This document shows positions 10,819 through 19,919 of a DNA stretch of 47,192 bases, one piece after another. Source of the stretch: Actinomycetes bacterium (GTDB taxonomy: Bacteria > Actinomycetota > Actinomycetes > Mycobacteriales > Mycobacteriaceae); contig JAKOYE010000063.1 in NCBI GenBank assembly GCA_029780675.1, forward strand, positions 1 through 47,192, in the 5' to 3' direction. Both the position numbers and the translations under genes were made by a program. Each line of letters opens with the position of its first letter. Positions within the stretch are counted from its first letter, which is position 1. Below the pieces are notes generated by a model. The model was not told where the DNA came from. It made no database searches and saw only the letters and a list, made by a program, of their open reading frames with translations.

Positions 10819-13140
10819 ATGGCCGAGGGGTTCAAGGGTGTCATCAAGCTGGACATTCGGGACTCCGTCCCGGACTGGACCCCGTACGCGTTGCCGAAGC
10901 CCCCGGAGGGCGCGCCCAACGTTCTGATCGTGCTCTACGACGACACCGGACTGGCCGCCTGGTCCCCCTATGGCGGGCGGATCACCATGCCCACCATGGA
11001 CCGGTTGGCCGCAGACGGGTTGACCTACACCCAGTGGCACACCACCGCACTGTGCTCACCGACCCGTTCGACATTCCTGACCGGCCGCAACCACCACGTG
11101 AACCGGTGCGCGTCGATCACCGAGGGATCCATGGGCTTTCCGGGTGCCGCGGGCCGACTGCCGGCCGAGTGCGCAACGATCGCGCAGGTTCTGCAGGACA
11201 ACGGTTACGCCACCATGTGGCTGGGCAAGAACCACAACGTACCGGTCGAGGATCTGTCGCCGGCCGGCAGCCGATCGGAGTGGCCGCTGTCCAAGGGTTT
11301 CGACCGGTTCTACGGCTTCCTCGGCGGCGAGACCAACCAGTGGTACCCCGATCTGATCGAGGACAACCACGCGATTGAGCCGCCCTACACGCCCGAGGAG
11401 GGCTACCACCTCTCCAAGGACCTCGCTGATCAAGCGATCACGATGCTGCAGGACCTACGCTCATCGGGCCCGTCGAAACCGTGGTTCATGTGGTTCTGCC
11501 CGGGCGCCAACCACGCTCCGCACCACGCCCCGCAGGAGTACATCGACAAGTACAAGGGCGTGTTCGACGACGGTTACGAGGCCTACCGCGAGTGGGTGCT
11601 GGCGCGGATGATCGAGCGCGGCGTGGTACCCGAGGACACCGAACTCACGCCGCTCAACCCGATGCCCGAGGACGTGGCGAACAAGGACGACTACGTCCGG
11701 CCGTGGGCCGAACTCAACGACGACGAGAAGAAACTGTTCTGCCGGATGGCGGAGGTGTTCGCCGGATTCTCGGAGTACACCGACGCCCAGGTCGGCCGGA
11801 TCATCGACTTCCTCGAGCGCACCGGCCAGTTGGACAACACGCTGGTGCTGTATTGCGCCGACAACGGAGCCTCCGGGGAGGGCACCCCGAACGGCTCGGT
11901 CAACGAGAACAAGTTCTTCAACGGCTTCCCGGACAGCCTCGAGGAGAACATGTCCTACTTCGACGAGTTGGGGGGACCGGAGACCTACAACCACTACCCC
12001 ACCGGGTGGGCGGTCGCGTTCTCCACACCGTTCCAGATGTTCAAGCGCTACTCCCAGTTCGCCGGAGGTACCTGTGACCCGCTGGTGATCCACTGGCCCA
12101 AGGGCATCAAGGCCAAGGGCGAGGTCCGCCATCAGTACCACCACTCCACCGACATCGTCCCGACCATCCTCGAAGCGGTCGGCCTGGAGATGCCGAAGGT
12201 CTACCGGGGCGTCGAGCAGTACCCACTCAACGGGGTGTCGATGTGCTATAGCTTCGACGACGCCGCGGCGCCGACCACCAAGAAGCGCCAGTACTTCTCC
12301 ATGCTCGGCACGCGCGGCATCTGGCAGGACGGCTGGAAGGCCGCGGCACTGCACGCGCCGATCAGCGGCAAGGGCCATTTCGACCAGGACCGGTGGGAGC
12401 TCTATCACGTCGACGAGGACCGCGCCGAGGCCCGCGACGTGGCCGATCAGCACCCGGAGAAGCTGCAGGAACTCATCGCCGCCTGGTTCGAAGAGGCCGA
12501 GGCGAATTTCGTTCTGCCCCTTGATGATCGCCCCGCGGTGGAGCAGATCAACGACGAGCGGCCGCAGGGTGAGCCGCCCCGGTCCCGGTACATCTACTTC
12601 CCGGACACCTCGCCGGTGCCCGAATCCACGGCGGTCAACATCCGCGGCCGGTCCTACAAGATCATCGCCGATGTCGAGGTCACTCCGGAGTCGCAGGGTG
12701 TGATCTTCGCCCACGGCTCACGGTTCGGCGGGCACAGCCTGTTCATCAGGGACGGCAGGCTGCACTACGTCTACAACTTCCTGGGCATCAAGCCCGAGCA
12801 GACCTTCGCCTCAGAGGTCCTCGAACCCGGCAAACACACCCTCGGCATGGAGTTCGTCCGGGAGGGCGCCGGTGCGCACGGCGAATCCCTCGGCACCACA
12901 CGGTTGTACGTCGACGACGTCGTCGTCGCCGAGGGGGCGATGCGGGCCCAGATCGGGCCGTTCACCCTCTGCGGCGACGGACTGTGCGTCGGCTACGACA
13001 GCGCCGACCCGGTCAGCCGCACCTACCCGCCGGGATTCCCGTTCACCGGAGGAACGATCCTGGGTGTAGCGGTCGACGTCGGTGAGGACCAGTATCTCGA
13101 CCTGGAACGGGAGGCCGCCGCGGCGTTCGCCCGCGATTGA
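10819..13140 (+). CDS. atsD: Arylsulfatase (AtsD-like)
   Basis: A 773-residue sulfatase close in length and sequence style to M. tuberculosis AtsD. The signature C-S-P-T-R-S begins at Cys79, which maturase would convert to formylglycine. The metal-binding pair Asp-Asp is in V-L-Y-D-D-T-G, a second metal Asp/Asn pair is in C-A-D-N-G-A-S-G, and the catalytic Lys/His motifs W-L-G-K-N-H-N and A-N-H-A-P-H-H are present. A C-terminal jelly-roll-like region (about 600-770) is typical of this large subfamily. It hydrolyses sulfate esters, likely in the cytoplasm since no signal peptide is visible. The ATG follows AAGGAG with seven bases between. It is divergent from the thiolase-like gene and converges on the aldehyde dehydrogenase gene. 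Confidence 0.88.
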   Translation: MAEGFKGVIKLDIRDSVPDWTPYALPKPPEGAPNVLIVLYDDTGLAAWSPYGGRITMPTMDRLAADGLTYTQWHTTALCSPTRSTFLTGRNHHVNRCASITEGSMGFPGAAGRLPAECATIAQVLQDNGYATMWLGKNHNVPVEDLSPAGSRSEWPLSKGFDRFYGFLGGETNQWYPDLIEDNHAIEPPYTPEEGYHLSKDLADQAITMLQDLRSSGPSKPWFMWFCPGANHAPHHAPQEYIDKYKGVFDDGYEAYREWVLARMIERGVVPEDTELTPLNPMPEDVANKDDYVRPWAELNDDEKKLFCRMAEVFAGFSEYTDAQVGRIIDFLERTGQLDNTLVLYCADNGASGEGTPNGSVNENKFFNGFPDSLEENMSYFDELGGPETYNHYPTGWAVAFSTPFQMFKRYSQFAGGTCDPLVIHWPKGIKAKGEVRHQYHHSTDIVPTILEAVGLEMPKVYRGVEQYPLNGVSMCYSFDDAAAPTTKKRQYFSMLGTRGIWQDGWKAAALHAPISGKGHFDQDRWELYHVDEDRAEARDVADQHPEKLQELIAAWFEEAEANFVLPLDDRPAVEQINDERPQGEPPRSRYIYFPDTSPVPESTAVNIRGRSYKIIADVEVTPESQGVIFAHGSRFGGHSLFIRDGRLHYVYNFLGIKPEQTFASEVLEPGKHTLGMEFVREGAGAHGESLGTTRLYVDDVVVAEGAMRAQIGPFTLCGDGLCVGYDSADPVSRTYPPGFPFTGGTILGVAVDVGEDQYLDLEREAAAAFARD

Positions 13141-13172
13141 CCGGTCCGGCCTGGTTCAGATTGCCGGACCGG
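13141..13172. terminator. Bidirectional hairpin between atsD and the aldehyde dehydrogenase gene
   Basis: The arms CCGGTCCGGC and GCCGGACCGG are a perfect 10-bp inverted repeat around a 12-base loop. The right arm lies inside the last codons of the converging gene. It could serve both genes, although there is no T-run. Confidence 0.55.
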
Positions 13173-14604
13173 TGCGGTAGATCGACTTGAGGGTGAAGAA
13201 CTCGTCGAGCCCTTCCGGACCGAGTTCCCGGCCGATGCCGCTGGCCTTCACACCGCCGAAGGGCGCGTTGATGTCGAGTTGGTAGCCGTTGATCCCGACC
13301 GTTCCGGTGCGCAGTTCGCGGGCGACCTCGGTGGCCCGGTCCTCGTCGCCCGACCACACCGTGCCGGCCAGTCCGAACTCGCTGTCGTTGGCCAGCTCGA
13401 TGGCCTGTTCGTCGCTGTCGTACGGAATCACGGCGAGGACCGGACCGAAGATCTCCTCCTGGGCGATCCGGTCGGCGTTGTCGACGTCGGCGAAGACCGT
13501 CGGGGCCACGAACCAGCCTCTCGGCTGGTCTCTCGGTACGCCCCCACCGGCGACGAGTCGGGCGCCGCTGCGTTTGCCCTCCTCGATGTAACCGAGCACC
13601 CGTTCCCGCTGGCGTGCGCTGACCACCGGCCCGATGTCGGTGGCGGGGTCCAGGGGGTCGCCCACGGTGAAGCCGTTGACCAGGCCGGCCAGGGCGTCGA
13701 CCACCTCGGGGTAGCGCGACCGCGGCGCGAGGATGCGGGAGCCCAGGAAGCAGGTCTGCCCGTTGTTGATGAAGGAGACCGATTTCAGGCCCGTGACGGT
13801 GGCGTCGAGATCGGCGTCGTCGAGGATGATCGCCGCCGACTTGCCGCCCAGCTCCAGGGTGACGGGACGCAGCAACCGGCCGCAGACCTCGGCGATGATC
13901 CGGCCGGTCTGGGTGGAGCCGGTGAAGCTCACCTTGTCCACACCCGGATGCGATACCAGGTGCGCACCGGCCTGCGCACCGCCCGGCACCACGTTGAGCA
14001 CCCCCGCCGGCAGTCCCGCCTGCTGGGCGGCCTCGGCGAAAACCAAGCAGTCCAAGGCGGTTTCGGGCGAAGCCTTGAGGACGACGGTGCATCCGGCGGC
14101 CAGAGCCGGCGCCAGTTTGAACGCCGCGAGGGCCTGCGGGTAGTTCCACGGAACGATCGCGGCGACGACACCGACCGGCTCCCGCCGGACGATGGTGTGC
14201 CCGATCGCACTCGGCCGGGTCTCCTCGATCGGGAGCGCGGCGACGAGTTTGGCGTAATACCCCAGCAGGGCGGCCGGGAACAGGCCGTTGGCGGAAGCCG
14301 AGAGTGACATCGGCATGCCGTTCTCGCGGGTCACCAGTGCGCTGGTCTCCGCCGCACGCTGGTGCAGTGCCGCGGCGAAAGCCTTGAGCAGGCCAGCGCG
14401 GTGGTCCGGGGACGACGACGCCCAGGCCGGCAGTGCCGCCCGGGCCGCCGCGACGGCCGCGTCGATATCGGCCTCGGTGGCGCTGCCGCCGTCTCCGAGC
14501 AGTTCACCGGTCGCAGCCTCCAGCACGGGCTCGGCCTTGTCGGCGACACGGAACTCGCCCTCGATGAACAGCAATGGATCCGTTGTCCTGGCGGCAGCAC
14601 TCAC
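13156..14604 (-). CDS. NAD(P)-dependent aldehyde dehydrogenase
   Basis: A 482-residue ALDH-superfamily enzyme oxidising an aldehyde to the acid. The coenzyme and catalytic motifs are intact: V-P-W-N-Y-P-Q, F-T-G-S-T-Q-T-G, L-E-L-G-G-K-S with general base Glu251, and N-N-G-Q-T-C with nucleophile Cys285, followed by E-E-I-F-G-P-V-L. The length is normal for the family. Its GTG start overlaps the TGA of the upstream CoA-transferase gene by four bases (GTGA), so the two form a translationally coupled pair. Coupling with a CoA-transferase suggests a catabolic route in which an aldehyde becomes an acid and then a CoA thioester. The substrate is not identifiable. Confidence 0.88.
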   Translation of the reverse strand: MSAAARTTDPLLFIEGEFRVADKAEPVLEAATGELLGDGGSATEADIDAAVAAARAALPAWASSSPDHRAGLLKAFAAALHQRAAETSALVTRENGMPMSLSASANGLFPAALLGYYAKLVAALPIEETRPSAIGHTIVRREPVGVVAAIVPWNYPQALAAFKLAPALAAGCTVVLKASPETALDCLVFAEAAQQAGLPAGVLNVVPGGAQAGAHLVSHPGVDKVSFTGSTQTGRIIAEVCGRLLRPVTLELGGKSAAIILDDADLDATVTGLKSVSFINNGQTCFLGSRILAPRSRYPEVVDALAGLVNGFTVGDPLDPATDIGPVVSARQRERVLGYIEEGKRSGARLVAGGGVPRDQPRGWFVAPTVFADVDNADRIAQEEIFGPVLAVIPYDSDEQAIELANDSEFGLAGTVWSGDEDRATEVARELRTGTVGINGYQLDINAPFGGVKASGIGRELGPEGLDEFFTLKSIYRTGPAI

Positions 14605-16937
14605 GGCGCGATTCCTTCCCGGTCCTCGGTGGCGAACAGCACTTCCCCGGCGATCAGCCGTTCGGTCTCGTCATCGTCCATGCCCAGTACGTCCCGGCAG
14701 ATACGGCGGGTGTCGGCTCCCGGCAGGGGGGCGGGACGCTGCGGCGCCGCCGGAATGTTCCGGAACGGTGCGGGGCCGGTCTCGGCGGGCAGCGGCACCT
14801 CGAACAGCGGGTGCGTCATATCGGCCAGGAGGTTGCGCCACCGCAGTTGCGGATGGTCGTAGACGTCGTCGGAGCGGCACATCGGACCGGACGCCACCCC
14901 GGCGGATTGCAGCCGGTCGGCGACGTCCTGAGCGGTGTGCCGCGCCGCCCATTCGGCGAGCCCGGCGTCGCCGGTGACCGATGCCACCGCGTCACCGTCG
15001 GCGGCCGTCACCAACGACACCACACACCATTCGTCATCACCGGCGCACGCCAGCACCAGATGCTCCGAGGCGTCCGGGTGAACATCCGCACCGTCGGCCT
15101 CTGCGGCGAGGGTCACGAAGCGGGTGTCCAGCTGGTTGATTCCGGCCTCAGCCTGGGATACGTGGACTCGCGCACCGACACCGCGGCGTCGCCGGCGAAT
15201 CAGCGCGGCCAGCGCGCCGATCGCACTGATCCTGCCGACCACGTGGTCGGGGAAAACCGTCGTCGCGTCGTAGAAGGGGTGACGGGCCGCCGGGTTGGCC
15301 TGATCGGAGGTCCACAGGCTGGTGACACCCGTGGCCGCCCGCACCAACGGCCCGTATCCCATCAGCGTGCTCCACGGGCCGGTGTCGCCGTACGCACTGC
15401 TCTCGGCCAGCACGATGCCCGGTGTGATACCACTCAATCGGTCGTACCCGAAGCCCAGCGCGGCCAGCGTTCCCGGTTTGAAATTGGCGAAGACCGCGTC
15501 GGCTGTCCGCACCAGTTCGGTGAACACCTCAGCGCCCGCCGGGCTGCGAAGATCCAGGCCGAACCCGAGATGGTTGCGGTGGGCTCGGGCGAAGGAGTCC
15601 CCGATGGCCTGGTTTTCCCGCTTCTGGCGCAGCCCGTCGGGGTAGGCCGCGCTCTCCACCTTGATGACCTCGGCGCCCATGTCGCCGAAGAGCCGGCTCA
15701 ACTCGCCGCCCGCCACGATGATCCCGAGGTCCACTACCCGGATACCGGTCAGCGGAAGCTCACCGGCGGCACCGGTGGGTGTGGGCTCGAATCGCTCGGC
15801 GCGCCACCCGGGCGCATCCCGGCCCGGCGGTGGGGCGGCGGTCCGGAAGCCGACCCGCTTGCCGTCGACGGACCAGTACCCCACCGGCACGCGGGTCGAA
15901 ACCCCGGGGGCCAGTTCGGCATCGGTGAGCGCACCCACGGCGGTGAGGTGCTCGGAGTGCAGCGCCTCCGACGGTGTGAGCACGGCCGAGATCGGAACGC
16001 CGTGGCTCTGGCCCTCGGCTACCAGTTCCTGACGTGTTCGGTCCGCGACGTGCGCGCCGATCAGAGCGCCGAGTTCCCCGAACGCCTGCGCCCGCGCGGC
16101 GAGAACGTCGAACCGCGGGTCCTGGAAGTGTTCGGGTTCGCCGAGCCAGGCACGCAGGCCGCGCCACTGGCGCGGTGCCATGACGCAGAGCCGCACATAA
16201 CCGTCCCGGCACTTGAAGATCGGGTACAGATCCTGGTTGCGGGGTCTGCCCCGCCAGCGCCCTGCGGCCCCGCGGGCGGTCGCCGCCTGTCCCTGGGTGC
16301 CGAACGGCGGGTCCAGTGCCATCACCACGGCGTCGAATCGGGAGAAGTCGATGTAGTCGCCGGATCCGCAGCGGAGGCGGTTGAAGTAGGCGACCAACAG
16401 CGCCCACACCGCTTGGGCCGCGGCTGTCGCCGAGGCGATTCCGATCGGGGGTAACACCGGGGTGCCGGTGGCCGGACCGGAACGCGACAGCGCGGTGCAC
16501 ATCGCGTACAGCACCGCGTCGGTGGCGCGCCAGGTCGCGTAGGGTCCGGTGCTCCCGAAGTCGGTGACCAGCATGCCCACCAGATGGGGGAAGCGGTCGG
16601 CCAACTGTTCGCAGGACGTGCCGTATTCGGCGGCGCGACCCGGCAGGCCGCTGTCGATCACGATGTCGGCCTGGCCCGCGAGTTCCACCAGCGCCCCGCG
16701 GTCGGCGGCCAGGGCGGGATCCAGCGCGATGGTCCGCTTGTTGGCGTTGTGCAGGGCGAACGGAATGCTCAGGCCGTCAATCGTCGGCAGGTCAGTCCGT
16801 CCCGGGCCGCCGCCGGGCGGTTCGACCTTCACCACGTCGGCGCCCAGGTCGGCCAGCAACCGGCCGATCAGGTCGCCTTCCGGTCCACACAGATCGAGTA
16901 CCCGCAGCGATGCCAGTAGCGGTTCTGAATCGGCCAA
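14601..16937 (-). CDS. Fused double CaiB/BaiF (family III) CoA-transferase
   Basis: A 778-residue protein, the length I recall for M. tuberculosis Rv1866. It contains two complete family III CoA-transferase halves in tandem. The first begins L-R-V-L-D-L-C-G and carries L-L-A-D-L-G-A-D-V-V-K-V-E-P. The second, from about residue 400, begins I-R-V-V-D-L-G and carries L-F-G-D-M-G-A-E-V-I-K-V-E-S. Ordinary members are about 400 residues and work as interlocked dimers, so this is a single-chain dimer. It moves CoA between acids, with bile-acid, carnitine or sterol-derived substrates common in the family. The chosen start is TTG 16937, preceded by GGAAGG at good spacing. The open frame extends farther upstream through the promoter, where TATGCT at 16965-16970 looks like a -10. 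Confidence 0.85.
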   Translation of the reverse strand: MADSEPLLASLRVLDLCGPEGDLIGRLLADLGADVVKVEPPGGGPGRTDLPTIDGLSIPFALHNANKRTIALDPALAADRGALVELAGQADIVIDSGLPGRAAEYGTSCEQLADRFPHLVGMLVTDFGSTGPYATWRATDAVLYAMCTALSRSGPATGTPVLPPIGIASATAAAQAVWALLVAYFNRLRCGSGDYIDFSRFDAVVMALDPPFGTQGQAATARGAAGRWRGRPRNQDLYPIFKCRDGYVRLCVMAPRQWRGLRAWLGEPEHFQDPRFDVLAARAQAFGELGALIGAHVADRTRQELVAEGQSHGVPISAVLTPSEALHSEHLTAVGALTDAELAPGVSTRVPVGYWSVDGKRVGFRTAAPPPGRDAPGWRAERFEPTPTGAAGELPLTGIRVVDLGIIVAGGELSRLFGDMGAEVIKVESAAYPDGLRQKRENQAIGDSFARAHRNHLGFGLDLRSPAGAEVFTELVRTADAVFANFKPGTLAALGFGYDRLSGITPGIVLAESSAYGDTGPWSTLMGYGPLVRAATGVTSLWTSDQANPAARHPFYDATTVFPDHVVGRISAIGALAALIRRRRRGVGARVHVSQAEAGINQLDTRFVTLAAEADGADVHPDASEHLVLACAGDDEWCVVSLVTAADGDAVASVTGDAGLAEWAARHTAQDVADRLQSAGVASGPMCRSDDVYDHPQLRWRNLLADMTHPLFEVPLPAETGPAPFRNIPAAPQRPAPLPGADTRRICRDVLGMDDDETERLIAGEVLFATEDREGIAP

Positions 16938-17016
16938 GACCCGCCTTCCGACGTCCCGGGGCCGAGCATAGCGGCAACCCGGGTGCCTCCCATCCGGCCG
17001 GTACACTGGAGCACTC

Positions 17017-17832
17017 ATGTCTGATCTCAACGCGGTGGCCGCGTATCCCTGCCCAGCGGCGTCTGCGCACCCCTTCCAACCAGCGCACCACCAACCTGAG
17101 CACCAACCCGCGCTGGGGATGCTGGCAACGTTGCAGCGCCTCCACGTGTACGTCGACATCGCCGTCGTCGTCGTCGTGCTGGTGATCACGAACCTGATCG
17201 CGCACTTCACCACCACCTGGGCGTCCGTCGCGACGGTGCCGATCGCGGCTGTGGCCCTGGTGCTGCTGGTGCGGGCCCGCGGCCTGGGCTGGTCCGAACT
17301 CGGGCTCGGACGCGAGCACTGGCGCTCAGGTGCCGGCTACGCACTGGCCGCGGTGGGTCTCGTCATGACGGTCGTGGCCGTCGGCGCGCTGCTGCCCTGG
17401 ACCAGGCCGATGTTCATGAACGACCGCTACGCGACGCTGTCCGGGGCCCTGCTGGCGTCGATGGTGATCATCCCGTTGCAGACCGTGATTCCCGAGGAGC
17501 TGGCCTTCCGCGGGGTTCTGCACGGCGCTCTGGACCGGGCCTGGGGTTTTCGCGGGGTGGCCGCGGCCGGCTCGCTGCTGTTCGGGCTCTGGCATATCGC
17601 CTCCTCGTTCGGCCTGACCACCGGGAACGTCGGCTTCACCCGGGTTCTGGGTGGCGGGGCTGCCGGGGTGGTGGCCGGGATCGCCCTCGCGGTGGTCGCC
17701 ACCGCCGCGGCCGGGTTCGTCTTCACCTGGCTGCGTCGGCGCAGCGGCAGTCTGATCGCACCGATCGCCCTGCACTGGTCTCTGAACGGGATGGGCGCAC
17801 TCGCCGCGGCCCTGGTCTGGCAGCTGTCCTGA
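17017..17832 (+). CDS. CPBP-family intramembrane metalloprotease
   Basis: A 271-residue polytopic membrane protein, positioned like Rv1863c. After a His/Pro-rich N-terminus of about 40 residues there are about six to eight hydrophobic segments. The CPBP/CAAX-protease motifs are present: P-E-E-L-A-F-R-G (E-E-x-x-x-R), F-G-L-W-H-I (F-x-x-x-H), and a last helix with A-L-H-W-S-L-N-G. These provide the glutamates and histidines that bind the catalytic metal. Its substrate is unknown; bacterial members process membrane proteins or bacteriocin-like peptides. The ATG is preceded by GGAG at five bases and TACACT a few bases further upstream. It is divergent from the CoA-transferase and convergent with adhA. 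Confidence 0.82.
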   Translation: MSDLNAVAAYPCPAASAHPFQPAHHQPEHQPALGMLATLQRLHVYVDIAVVVVVLVITNLIAHFTTTWASVATVPIAAVALVLLVRARGLGWSELGLGREHWRSGAGYALAAVGLVMTVVAVGALLPWTRPMFMNDRYATLSGALLASMVIIPLQTVIPEELAFRGVLHGALDRAWGFRGVAAAGSLLFGLWHIASSFGLTTGNVGFTRVLGGGAAGVVAGIALAVVATAAAGFVFTWLRRRSGSLIAPIALHWSLNGMGALAAALVWQLS

Positions 17833-17855
17833 TAGCGGCGCGCGGTCAGGGCAGC
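17823..17855. terminator. Bidirectional hairpin between the CPBP gene and adhA
   Basis: GCTGTCCTGA at 17823-17832 pairs with TCAGGGCAGC at 17846-17855 (10 bp, one G-U) around a 13-base loop. Each arm contains the stop codon of one converging gene, TGA on either strand. The intergenic gap is only 13 bases. Confidence 0.55.
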
Positions 17856-18847
17856 AGAACGGTCGCTCCCGCGACACGACCCTCGGCCAAGTCGATCAGG
17901 GCTCGATCGGCCTGTTCCAGCGGGTAGCGCGGCGCGGTGACCTCGATCCGGTGTCGGCCGGCGAAATCCAGGAAGTCCCGCGCGTCCGCCCGGGTGTTGG
18001 ACGTCACCGAACGCACCTGACGCTCCTGGAACAGGTGTCGCTGGTAGTTCAGCGCCGGGATGTCGCTCAGGTGGATTCCGGCGATCGCCAGCGTGCCGCC
18101 GCGGTCCAACGCCTCCAGAGCCGGCAGCACCAACTCCCCCACCGGGGCGAACAGGATCGCCGCGTCCAGGGGGACCGGTGGCGGGTCGGCCGCCCCCTGC
18201 GCCGAGACCGCACCCAGGGCCAGGGCCAGTTCTCGGGCTTCGGCGCCCCGGGTCATCACATGGACCTCGGCCCCCTGCGCCAGCGCGACCTGCGCGGTGA
18301 TGTGGGCGCTTCCGCCGAATCCGTACAGACCCAGCCGTCCACCGGGCGGTAGGTCCGCGCGCAGGAGCGACCGGTAGCCGATGATGCCGGCGCACAGCAG
18401 CGGAGCGAGTTCGGGATCCTGGTAGCCCTCGGGCAGTCGCAGCGCGAATGCCGCAGGCACACAGGCGAAATCGGCGTAGCCGCCGTCGGCGTCCCAGCCC
18501 GTGTAGCGGGATTCCGGACAGAGGTTCTCGGCGCCGCGCAGGCAGTAGGTGCATCGGCCGCAGGTATGGCGAAGCCAGGCGATGCCGACCCGGTCACCGG
18601 TGGTGAAACCGGTCACACCGTCGCCGTACCCGACCACCTTACCGACGACCTCGTGGCCGGGGGTGACTCCGGGGTGACGGACGGGCAGATCGCCTTCGAC
18701 GACGTGCAGGTCGGTTCGGCAGACGCCGCAGGCCCGCACCGCGACCAGCAACTCGCCGGGACCCGGTTCCGGCAGCGGAGCCACCCGATCGAGCAGCATC
18801 GGCCCGGTACGGACCGGGCCGGGTTGCCGCACCCGCCACGAACGCAT
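17846..18847 (-). CDS. adhA: Zinc-dependent alcohol dehydrogenase
   Basis: A 333-residue medium-chain dehydrogenase matching the position of M. tuberculosis adhA (Rv1862). Catalytic zinc ligands are in C-G-V-C-R-T-D and G-H-E-V-V-G. The four structural-zinc cysteines are in C-G-R-C-T-Y-C and the following N-L-C. A nucleotide-binding Rossmann motif G-L-Y-G-F-G-G-S-A follows. It interconverts primary alcohols and aldehydes using NAD(P). It is the last gene of the modB-modC-apa-adhA operon, with three bases between the apa stop and its ATG. No functional link to molybdate is obvious, but the order is conserved in M. tuberculosis. Confidence 0.88.
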   Translation of the reverse strand: MRSWRVRQPGPVRTGPMLLDRVAPLPEPGPGELLVAVRACGVCRTDLHVVEGDLPVRHPGVTPGHEVVGKVVGYGDGVTGFTTGDRVGIAWLRHTCGRCTYCLRGAENLCPESRYTGWDADGGYADFACVPAAFALRLPEGYQDPELAPLLCAGIIGYRSLLRADLPPGGRLGLYGFGGSAHITAQVALAQGAEVHVMTRGAEARELALALGAVSAQGAADPPPVPLDAAILFAPVGELVLPALEALDRGGTLAIAGIHLSDIPALNYQRHLFQERQVRSVTSNTRADARDFLDFAGRHRIEVTAPRYPLEQADRALIDLAEGRVAGATVLLP

Positions 18848-18850
18848 CGC

Positions 18851-19909
18851 CTAGCCGGCGGGCATCATCTCCGGAACCGGTGTCTCCACCGGGACCGGGA
18901 CGCCGACCCGGTTTCCGGGCGCCGGCGGTGCCGCGGGTGCCTCGGGATCGGGCGTGGGTGCCGGCGGCGGAGTGTAGGGCCGGATGGATTCGGCCAGGGC
19001 CTTGGCGGCCACCGGATCGATCGGGTCCTTACCGGTGCCCAACCACACCACGAACCACCGTTCGTTGCGCGGGACGCGCGCGGCGGTGCCGGTGGCGGTC
19101 GCGCCGACCACACCGGCCCAGATCTGGCCGTTGGGCTTGGCGGTGTCGGTGAACTTCACGTCGTAGGACGCCGAGGCCCCCGGCATGTCGCCGGCCTGCA
19201 GCACGGACGTCGCCTGGTTGATCCGGGTGCCGGGGAAGGGCATGAAGAACTCGCCCATGTCCGATGCCAGCCGGACCGCGGCCTTGCTGTTGTCCGCTTC
19301 GGCGCCGGCGAACAGTTTCAGGTCCAGGCGGCCGAGCAGGATGCTGGTGTCGTTGGCGGTCGGGGCGGGCTGCCCGGGAACCGTGCTGGGAGCGGTCTGC
19401 TTGAGCAGCAGTGCCTGGCCGTAGCTCAGACGGGAGGCGTCGGCGACCTCCCAGCCGGCGGGAACCACGTAGCTGAAGCCGCCCGCGGCATTGGTGACCC
19501 GGCCGGGTTCGACCGCATTCGAGTCGGCCGGGGCGGCAGGCGGGGCGTTCGGATCCGCCGGAGCCGGTGGCGGGGCGTTCGGATCGGCCGGCGGCGGCGC
19601 CGTCGCGTTCGGATCCGCCGGGGGCGCCGGAGTGGGCGCAGGTGCCGGTGCTGCGTTCGGGTCCGCGGGGGCCGCCGGGGGCGGGGCCGCGGGGCTCGCC
19701 GCATCCGGATCGGCCGGCGCAGGTGCCGGCGGGGCCGGAGCCGGGGCTGCGGGTGCGGGAGCGGCTGTCGTCGTGCTCGGCGGCACCGGATCGGCGATGG
19801 CCAGATTCGGCGGAAGGGCGATGGTGACGGCGCTGGCACCGGCCACCGCGGTGACGGCGAGCGCCCTCCACAAGCCCGGGCGTCGGAGGGGCGATTCCGG
19901 CTGGATCAT
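18851..19909 (-). CDS. apa: Alanine/proline-rich secreted antigen Apa
   Basis: A 352-residue secreted protein, the 45/47-kDa fibronectin-binding glycoprotein of mycobacteria. A signal peptide of about 39 residues ends A-I-A before D-P-V-P-P. A low-complexity region rich in Ala and Pro (about 40-130) holds six P-A-D-(P/S)-(N/D)-A units. A folded core follows, from [12 protein letters not shown] to [15 protein letters not shown]. The tail is again Pro-rich. In M. tuberculosis Thr residues in the Pro-rich parts are mannosylated; here Thr clusters lie right after the signal peptide. It sits between modC (10 bases upstream) and adhA (3 bases downstream). Rv1861, found next to apa in M. tuberculosis, is missing. 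Confidence 0.9.
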   Translation of the reverse strand: MIQPESPLRRPGLWRALAVTAVAGASAVTIALPPNLAIADPVPPSTTTAAPAPAAPAPAPPAPAPADPDAASPAAPPPAAPADPNAAPAPAPTPAPPADPNATAPPPADPNAPPPAPADPNAPPAAPADSNAVEPGRVTNAAGGFSYVVPAGWEVADASRLSYGQALLLKQTAPSTVPGQPAPTANDTSILLGRLDLKLFAGAEADNSKAAVRLASDMGEFFMPFPGTRINQATSVLQAGDMPGASASYDVKFTDTAKPNGQIWAGVVGATATGTAARVPRNERWFVVWLGTGKDPIDPVAAKALAESIRPYTPPPAPTPDPEAPAAPPAPGNRVGVPVPVETPVPEMMPAG

Positions 19910-19919
19910 GGCGACGAAC

